A DNA stretch of 64,000 nucleotides, taken from contig CAYYJM010000002.1 in the NCBI GenBank assembly GCA_964471755.1, positions 5,236 to 69,235 on the forward strand, read 5' to 3'. Positions 58,042 through 64,000 of this stretch are shown here, piece after piece. Every line of letters starts with the position of its first letter. The first letter of the stretch is position 1. This stretch comes from CAYYJM01 sp964471755 (GTDB lineage: Bacteria > Planctomycetota > Planctomycetia > Gemmatales > Gemmataceae). The translations under genes were made by a program, and so were the position numbers. Below the pieces are notes generated by a model, which saw only the letters and a program-made list of their open reading frames with translations, ran no database searches and was not told where the DNA came from.

Positions 58042-61023
58042 TCATCCGTCCGCCAGGAGCAGGGCCACGGGGAAGTCGCGGAAACAGTCCGCAAGTCGTA
58101 TGCCAGGCGTACCGCCATCCTCGGTCGGCTGAAGACGTTCGCCGGTCACCAGGTTGCGGTAGGGCCGGGACGCGAGATCGGCGGCGAGCTGGAGCCGGGT
58201 GGACGCCCAGACGCCGGCACCGATCGGTAGCGGCTGGTCCTCCGTGGTCAGTCCCGTGACCAGACGCGGCACCACGGCGAGGACGCACGGATCCTCAAAC
58301 CGTCGCGCGAAGGCGACCACATGCTCGGCCGCGACATCACCGTTGGCCAGTTCGCCCGTCGCCTCCAGCGGCAGGTAGTCGCCATCGAGGAAGACGCGCG
58401 GCAGCCGACGACGCAGACGCAGACCCAGAGCGGTGATGAACAGCTTGACGCGACCATCTTCCCAGTGGTCGAGCAGCTGGCCAATCGCGGCGGTCTGCTC
58501 CTCGATCGGTCGTGGCGAGCGTTCGTCGAGCCACGGCTCCAGCTCGTCCAGGTAGCGGACCCGCTGGCCGAAATCGACCAATCGGCGGTTGTCCGGATCG
58601 ACCAGATTCAGGCCCCATAACTCGGTGCCCTGGTAGAAGTCCGGCACGCCGGGCGACGCCACCTTCAACACGACCTGGGCGAGCGAGTTGACCATGCCGA
58701 GCCGGGCGAGTCGCTGCTGGAAGGGGAGGAAGTCGCTCAGGAACCTCGCGGCTCCGGGGCCGGTCAGCGTCTGCTCGACGAACGCCGCCACGGCCTGGTC
58801 GTACGCCTCGTTCGGGCTGATCCAGCTGGTGTGGACCTTGGCCTCCTTGACCGCCTTGAGCATGTAGTCGCGCAGTCGGCCGACGAGGTCCGCCGGTGCG
58901 GCCGTGTGCGTCGTTCCGGCCGCCTCAGCCGGCCATGCGCCGAGCAGAGTCTGGTAGAACAGGTACTCGTCATTGCGATCGGGAGCCGGCTCGCCATCGA
59001 CGAGCGTCCGGCTCTCGGCATTGAGGCCGGCCCAGTTCGCGACCTGGATCTGCCAGGCACCGGGAATCTCGGAGAGCAGATTGAGGCGGGCCCGCGAGTC
59101 CTCGCCGCGCTTGGTGTCGTGCGTCGCCGTCGCCAGCATCGTGTAGGGATACCGGCGGTGCCGCTGCTGATTCGTCTGATGGAACTGCGCCACCGAGCTG
59201 CCGAAACGCTGCGGATCGCCGCCGACCTCGTTGAGCGAGACGAGAACGTTGTAGCGGTAGAACGCCGTGTCCTCCAGCCCCTTGGCCTGGAGCGGCCCGG
59301 TGTACTGCTGGAACTTCATCGCGAAGTGCAGCCGTTCGCGATACTCCGGCTCGGAGAGCCGGGTCGCGTCCGGCAGGAGACATTCACGAGCGAAGTCGAA
59401 CACGGTCGCTTCCATCGCCGGGTTGCGTCGTCGAGCGCGCCGAATGGCCTGATCGACGACGAGCCGATCGGCCTCGGTCGCCCCATCGGCGTTGACGTAG
59501 GTCCGATAGACCGGGAAGCTGGCGGCGATCTCGCGAAGGGCGTGCCGCAGACTGTAGAGCGTGAAATCGCGAGCCCGCCGATCCCCCTCGGAGATGCGGT
59601 TCAGCTCATGTCCCAGGACGTTCAGTTCGCTGGCCAGGGACGTGCCGGTGATCGTCCGCTTGCAGTCGTAGACGACATCGGCGAAGGGTTCGTCGCGCTC
59701 GGTGAACTCCTCGTAGCCGAGCTTCATCGCCCGGGCGTTGCGCGAATCGACGAACACCCGGTTGAGATCGTTGAGGAAGTCGTATCCCGTCGTCCCATGC
59801 ACCGGCCACGATTCCGGCAGGCTCTCCGAGCCGGACAGGATCTTCTCGGCCACGATGTACAGCGGTTTGCCCACGTCTTCCGGTCGGCCTGCCTCCGGGT
59901 CTGTCCCTCCCACGACGGCGGCCTGGAGTGTGCGCAGGTAACCGAGTGGATCGAACAGACCGTCGAGGTGGTCCAGCCGCAGGCCGGCGACCTTGCCCGC
60001 GCGGATCAGACGCAGGACCAGCGTGTGAGCCGCGGTGAACACGGCCGGATCTTCGATGCGCAGGCCGGCCAGCTGGTTGATGTCGAAGAAGCGGCGGAAG
60101 TTGATCTCATGGAGCGCGGTCTTCCAGTACGCCAGGCGATAGGGTTGAGCCTCGAGCAGGTCGTGCAGTTCGTCGAAGCTCTCGGGCCGGCCTGGCACGC
60201 CGTTGATCGTGCGCAGAGCCTCCTCGATGTGCCGGGTGAGGCGGGGCGACGACGCCACCACGCGCTGGAGTCGTTCGCGGGCCAGGCGGCTCTCGCGCAG
60301 CCGGACGGCGATCCGCTCCGGATCGGGATCGGCCGCCTCCGGCAGATTGTCCAGCGCGGTCAGGACGCTGAGGAACTCTTCCAGTGCCGGGTCGTCGGCC
60401 GGCAGGTCGGCCAGGAGCGCGTCGAGGTGCAGGCGAAGGACGCGCGGATACTGTCGCGGATCGATCGGCCGATTGACATCGTGGTAGAGCAGGACGAGGC
60501 CGCCGTCGATGAAGTCGAGCTTCAGTTCGCCTCGTTCCAGGACATGGCCGTAGTGGTCGCCGAGAAACGGCAGCAGGATCTTGCCGGCCAGTTCCGTCTT
60601 GACCGGGCTCCAGTCCACGTCGAAGAAGCGGGCGAAGGGCGAGGCCGGCCCGTGTTCGAGCATGTCGCGCCACCACTTGTTCTGAACCGGCTCGACGGCC
60701 ATGTGATTGGGCACGAAGTCGAGGATCTGGCCCATGTCATGGCTGGCCAGGTCGGCGGAGAAGGCGTCGTAGTCGGCCTCGCTGCCGATCTCGGGATTGA
60801 GCTGGCCGTAGTCGCAGATGTCGTAGCCGTGCGTGCTTCCGGGGCAGGCGCGGAAGTACGGCGAGCAGTAGAGGTCGCCGACGCCGAGCCGGGCCAGGTA
60901 GGGGATGATGGCTCGTGCGTCCTGGAACGTGAACCCCGCGTGCAGTTGCAGGCGATAGGTCGAAATCGGCACCCGGGCCTGGAGAGGTTCCTGTTCGCGC
61001 GGCGGAATCGTCGTGTCGGACAT
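58042..61023 (-). CDS. treY: Maltooligosyl trehalose synthase
   Basis: 993 residues. GH13 fold with family features: PISTYRLQLHAGFTFQDARA at the start, DFVPNHMA, GLRLDHLDGLFDPLGYL (catalytic Asp region), LYIVAEKILSGSESLPESW and TATHDTKRGEDSRARL. TreY rearranges the terminal alpha-1,4 bond of a maltodextrin to alpha,alpha-1,1, giving maltooligosyl trehalose. AGAGGA lies before the ATG. Collinear with treZ (36 bp) and glgX; together they make trehalose from glycogen. Confidence 0.97.
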   Translation of the reverse strand: MSDTTIPPREQEPLQARVPISTYRLQLHAGFTFQDARAIIPYLARLGVGDLYCSPYFRACPGSTHGYDICDYGQLNPEIGSEADYDAFSADLASHDMGQILDFVPNHMAVEPVQNKWWRDMLEHGPASPFARFFDVDWSPVKTELAGKILLPFLGDHYGHVLERGELKLDFIDGGLVLLYHDVNRPIDPRQYPRVLRLHLDALLADLPADDPALEEFLSVLTALDNLPEAADPDPERIAVRLRESRLARERLQRVVASSPRLTRHIEEALRTINGVPGRPESFDELHDLLEAQPYRLAYWKTALHEINFRRFFDINQLAGLRIEDPAVFTAAHTLVLRLIRAGKVAGLRLDHLDGLFDPLGYLRTLQAAVVGGTDPEAGRPEDVGKPLYIVAEKILSGSESLPESWPVHGTTGYDFLNDLNRVFVDSRNARAMKLGYEEFTERDEPFADVVYDCKRTITGTSLASELNVLGHELNRISEGDRRARDFTLYSLRHALREIAASFPVYRTYVNADGATEADRLVVDQAIRRARRRNPAMEATVFDFARECLLPDATRLSEPEYRERLHFAMKFQQYTGPLQAKGLEDTAFYRYNVLVSLNEVGGDPQRFGSSVAQFHQTNQQRHRRYPYTMLATATHDTKRGEDSRARLNLLSEIPGAWQIQVANWAGLNAESRTLVDGEPAPDRNDEYLFYQTLLGAWPAEAAGTTHTAAPADLVGRLRDYMLKAVKEAKVHTSWISPNEAYDQAVAAFVEQTLTGPGAARFLSDFLPFQQRLARLGMVNSLAQVVLKVASPGVPDFYQGTELWGLNLVDPDNRRLVDFGQRVRYLDELEPWLDERSPRPIEEQTAAIGQLLDHWEDGRVKLFITALGLRLRRRLPRVFLDGDYLPLEATGELANGDVAAEHVVAFARRFEDPCVLAVVPRLVTGLTTEDQPLPIGAGVWASTRLQLAADLASRPYRNLVTGERLQPTEDGGTPGIRLADCFRDFPVALLLADG

Positions 61024-61059
61024 GGTCGATCCTCTCTGGTGTATGGCGAGCCGGGAGCG

Positions 61060-62940
61060 TCACTCCCCCTCTTCCCGCAGCAGAACGGCCGCCGGCCCGA
61101 CGAAACGCACCACCGGCGCGGAGCCGGTCAGGTCCAGTTCCGGCGGACGGGGATCCGGGCTGAACTCGGCGTCCTCGCTCGTCAGCACCATCTGCCAGCG
61201 TCGGCCCGCGAATGCTTGCAGTGCCGGCTGTCCGGTCAGGTCGATCGTGCCGGCTCCCACGAGTCGGAAGATGCCGAGCAGGGCCGGGCCGTCGCTGGCC
61301 GACCGCAGCAGCAGAATCGTCCCCGGATCGAGGGCCATGACGATGCAGCCTTCAAACGTCGCGGCTCGCAGAGCCGACTCGGTCCGACGCAGCCGGAGCA
61401 GCTGCCGATTCAGACGAAGCACGCCGGCATGGAGGCCGCTCTCACGCTCGTCCCAGTGGAGTCGGCTGGCCGCGAAGGTCGTTTCCGCCTGCGGATCGGG
61501 GATCTTCTCGCGCATCGCCGGATCGGTGAAGGCCGAGAAGTGACGGAACTCCTGACGCCGACCCGCGGTCACCAGTCGGCCGAGTTCCTCGTGATGATCG
61601 GTGAAGAACTGGAACGGCGTGCTGGCGGCCCACTCCTGGCCCATGAACAGCAACGGCGTCTCCGGGTCGCACAGCAGGAGCGTGCTGACCGCCCGAAACG
61701 TGGCTGGCTCCACCTGATGGTTGAGCCGTTCGCCCAGGGCCCGATTGCCGATCTGGTCGTGGTTCTGGATGCAGTGGACGAACCGTCGCGGCGGGATGCC
61801 GGTCGGGTCGGTGCCACGCGGCTCGTCGTGGTAGGGCGACCGCTCACCGCAGAAGAACCACCCCTGACGGATGGTCGTCGCCAGGTCCTCGGCCGTGCCG
61901 GTGAAGCTACAGTAGTAGCCCTCGTTGTCGCCGGCGATCATCCGCCGCATCTGGTGGTGGAAGTCGTCGGCCCAGACGCCATCGAGGCCCCAGCCGCCCG
62001 CCGAACCGGGCTGGATCATGGTCGCGAGATTACGCGGATCCTCGGCGATGACCAGCACCGGCCGGCCCGTGGTCGAGGCATGGACACGCTGGGCCAGTTC
62101 GGCCAGGAAGTGCCGGGGCGAGTCATCGACGATGGCGTGCGTGGCATCGAGACGCAGGCCGTCGAGGTGATACTCGTGGACCCAGTGCAGGGCGTTCTCA
62201 ATGAAGAAACGCCGGACCTGATCGCTGTGCGGATCGTCGAAGTTCAGGGCGGCCCCCCAGGCGGTGTGATGCCGTTCGGTGAAGTAGCTGCGGCTGAAGG
62301 CTCCGAGGTAGTTGCCATCCGGGCCGAAATGGTTGTAGACGACATCGAGGAAGACCGCCAGGCCGAGCCGATGGGCGGCGTCCACCAGCTGACGCAGATC
62401 GTCGGGGCGACCGTAGCAGCGGGCCGGGGCGAAGAGATCGACGCCGTCGTAGCCCCAGTTCCAGCGGCCGGGGAAGTCGGCCACCGGCATCAGCTCGATG
62501 GCCGTCACACCGAGATCGACGAGATACGGCAACCGCTCGATCACGCCGGCGAACGTCCCCCGGGGCGTGAACGTGCCGACGTGCAACTCGTAGAGAACGA
62601 GATCCTCCAGCGGCACGCCGGGCCAGCTCGCATCGGTCCAGGAGAACCGGGCCGGATCGATGACCTCGGACGGGCCGTGAACGCCTTCCGGCTGAAAGCG
62701 CGAGGCCGGGTCGGGGAAGGGGCCCTGACCATCGACGCGGTAGCGATAGCGGGCCCCGATGGCGACGTCGGCGAAGAGACCCTGGAAGGTGCCGTCGGCG
62801 TCGTGGGCCAGGAAGCGTGCGGGCCCCGGCGACGGGTCCGCATCGAGAAGGACCTCGACGGTCTGGGCGCTGGGGGCCCAGACGCGGAAGTGCGTGCCTT
62901 CCGGACTGGGCCAGGCTCCGAGGGTTGGCTGCCAGGACAT
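61060..62940 (-). CDS. treZ: Maltooligosyl trehalose trehalohydrolase
   Basis: 626 residues. An N-terminal beta-domain (THFRVWAPSAQTVEVLLDAD) precedes the GH13 barrel: LFAPARCYGRPDDLRQLVDA, VVYNHFGPDGNYLG, YHLDGLRLDATHAIVDDSPR with the nucleophile Asp, and RPVLVIAEDPRN. TreZ cuts trehalose from the end of the TreY product. GGAGG lies 7 bp upstream of the ATG at 62940. Thirty bases after glgX. Confidence 0.97.
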   Translation of the reverse strand: MSWQPTLGAWPSPEGTHFRVWAPSAQTVEVLLDADPSPGPARFLAHDADGTFQGLFADVAIGARYRYRVDGQGPFPDPASRFQPEGVHGPSEVIDPARFSWTDASWPGVPLEDLVLYELHVGTFTPRGTFAGVIERLPYLVDLGVTAIELMPVADFPGRWNWGYDGVDLFAPARCYGRPDDLRQLVDAAHRLGLAVFLDVVYNHFGPDGNYLGAFSRSYFTERHHTAWGAALNFDDPHSDQVRRFFIENALHWVHEYHLDGLRLDATHAIVDDSPRHFLAELAQRVHASTTGRPVLVIAEDPRNLATMIQPGSAGGWGLDGVWADDFHHQMRRMIAGDNEGYYCSFTGTAEDLATTIRQGWFFCGERSPYHDEPRGTDPTGIPPRRFVHCIQNHDQIGNRALGERLNHQVEPATFRAVSTLLLCDPETPLLFMGQEWAASTPFQFFTDHHEELGRLVTAGRRQEFRHFSAFTDPAMREKIPDPQAETTFAASRLHWDERESGLHAGVLRLNRQLLRLRRTESALRAATFEGCIVMALDPGTILLLRSASDGPALLGIFRLVGAGTIDLTGQPALQAFAGRRWQMVLTSEDAEFSPDPRPPELDLTGSAPVVRFVGPAAVLLREEGE

Positions 62941-62970
62941 GCGGGTTCCTCCGTTGGCTCGGGGCGGCCG

Positions 62971-64000
62971 TCAGGTGGTCGGGGTCGGCTCGGTCGTCAC
63001 GCATCGGAAGACGGCCAGCGAGCGTTCGCGCAGATCGAAGATGTCGCCGCCGGCCAGGAAGCGATCCTCCTCGTTCGGAGCCGCCGTGTCCAGGAGCGCT
63101 TCCCATTGCCCGGTCGCCAGGGGTGGCAGCGTGAACGGCAGCGCTTCGTGGTGCGCGTTGAGCAGGATCACCAGCGTCTCGCCGGTGATCGGCTGGCCGC
63201 GGGCATCGACCTCGTTCATCAGGTCGCCGTCGAGGCGCACGCCGAGGCAGCGGATGAAGTCGGCGTCCCAGGCCTCGTCGGTCATTTCCTGGCCGCTGAC
63301 GTCGAACCAGGTGACGTCCTTGATGTCGGCTCCGCGGATGCTTCGGCCGTGGAAGAACTTGCGACGCTGCAAGACGGGCTGCTCGCGCCACAACTGGATC
63401 ACCTGGCAGGTGAACTCGAGGAACTCGATCTGGCTGCCGTGCAGGTTCCAGTCGATCCAGGTGATCTCGTTGTCCTGGCAGTAGGTGTTGTTGTTGCCGT
63501 GCTGCGTGTGGCTGAGTTCGTCGCCGGCCAGGATCATCGGCACGCCCTGGGAGAGGAGCAGCGTCGCCAGGAAGTTTCGCTTCTGCTGTTCGCGCAGGGC
63601 CAGGATCGCCGGGTCGTCGGTTGGTCCCTCGACGCCGCAGTTCCAGCTCTGATTGTCGTTGGCTCCGTCGGCGTTCTCCTCGCCGTTGGCCTCGTTGTGT
63701 TTCTCGTTGTAGCTGACGAGGTCCTGCAAGGTGAAACCGTCATGGCAGGTGACGAAGTTGATGCTGGCGTGCGGTCGTCGGCCGCCCTGCTCGTAGAGGT
63801 CGCTGGAGCCGCACAGCCGGAAGGCCAGCTCGGCGGCGGTGCCGCCGTCGCCCTTCCAGAAACGCCGCACGCAGTCACGGTACTTGCCGTTCCATTCGGT
63901 CCAGAGCACGGGAAAGTTTCCTACCTGGTAGCCGCCGGGGCCGACGTCCCACGGCTCGGCGATCAGCTTGACCTGGCTGATGACCGGGTCCTGATGAATG
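62971..64000 (-). CDS. glgX: Glycogen debranching enzyme GlgX/TreX (5' partial)
   Basis: About 343 C-terminal residues are visible, reading in from the window end. VISQVKLIAEPWDVGPGGYQ, ASINFVTCHDGFTLQDLVSY, GVPMILAGDELSHTQHGNNN and NAHHEALPFTLPP are characteristic of the isoamylase-type GH13 debranching enzymes, and VTCHDGF contains the late conserved H-D. It removes alpha-1,6 branches so that TreY gets linear chains. First of the glgX-treZ-treY run on the minus strand; the catalytic Asp/Glu region is beyond the end. Confidence 0.95.
   Translation of the reverse strand, partial: IHQDPVISQVKLIAEPWDVGPGGYQVGNFPVLWTEWNGKYRDCVRRFWKGDGGTAAELAFRLCGSSDLYEQGGRRPHASINFVTCHDGFTLQDLVSYNEKHNEANGEENADGANDNQSWNCGVEGPTDDPAILALREQQKRNFLATLLLSQGVPMILAGDELSHTQHGNNNTYCQDNEITWIDWNLHGSQIEFLEFTCQVIQLWREQPVLQRRKFFHGRSIRGADIKDVTWFDVSGQEMTDEAWDADFIRCLGVRLDGDLMNEVDARGQPITGETLVILLNAHHEALPFTLPPLATGQWEALLDTAAPNEEDRFLAGGDIFDLRERSLAVFRCVTTEPTPTT

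Overview
The window looks like part of a draft chromosome of a planctomycete, most likely from the Gemmata/Isosphaera side of the phylum. The signs are: two proteins with a Gemmata-type TIGR02996 N-terminal domain followed by leucine-rich repeats (11938-13362, 55301-56728); a DUF1559 pseudopilin-like protein with a small lipoprotein beside it (39115-40643); exported ThuA, DUF1080, PQQ-propeller and FG-GAP proteins; a secreted-protein N-terminus of the R-L-E-C-L-E-D-R type; high GC; and many intergenic palindromes. Six runs of exactly ten Ns (24646, 25396, 40395, 42108, 48177, 57080) mark assembly gaps, and the sequence beside some of them is suspect. I see no rRNA, tRNA, CRISPR or prophage genes. 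The lineage is inferred from protein families, not from a phylogeny.

Layout. 1-5312 (+): a compact amidoligase island made of a class-I amidotransferase-like/C26 hydrolase, an esterase-like hydrolase, a small DUF4259-like protein, a RimK-like ATP-grasp ligase, a circularly permuted ATP-grasp protein and a YbdK/GCS2 carboxylate-amine ligase, with two perfect inverted repeats between genes. 5437-16065: ThuA protein, deoxyhypusine/homospermidine synthase-like enzyme, FG-GAP protein, TPR-sulfotransferase, LRR protein, Uma2-type nuclease, MATE transporter and S4 protein. 16278-26079: NadA, CBM9-like protein, IF-1, a run of a small protein, a NagA-like deacetylase and an S9 peptidase, dTDP-4-dehydrorhamnose reductase, C45 Ntn-hydrolase, glycosyltransferase and Hpt. 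26170-34578: a MITE-like element, tricorn-type protease, beta-CASP nuclease, Rpn-type nuclease, RluA and YjbQ. 34591-38132 (-): 2-oxoacid dehydrogenase E1alpha-E1beta-E2, with a frameshift in E1beta. 38574-44016: L28, DUF1559 pair, QueE/QueC and a SNF2 helicase. 44307-49850: HEAT, SDR epimerase, PfpI, membrane, rhodanese, DUF1080 and PQQ proteins. 49922-52548: an acyl-activating enzyme and aldehyde dehydrogenase pair, similar in plan to LuxE/LuxC. 52611-58010 (-): TPR, LRR and MscS-type proteins. 58042-64000 (-): TreY, TreZ and GlgX/TreX, the maltodextrin-to-trehalose route, cut by the window end.

The parts most worth a second look are the amidoligase island, which has three predicted amide-forming enzymes plus a C26 amidase and an esterase and so could build and trim an unknown small peptide or polyamine conjugate; the acyl-AMP ligase/aldehyde dehydrogenase pair; and the intergenic palindromes. 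The palindromes come in several sequence families that share one design: two copies of a short self-complementary unit placed head to head. One 172-bp element has clear terminal inverted repeats and a 6-bp target duplication.
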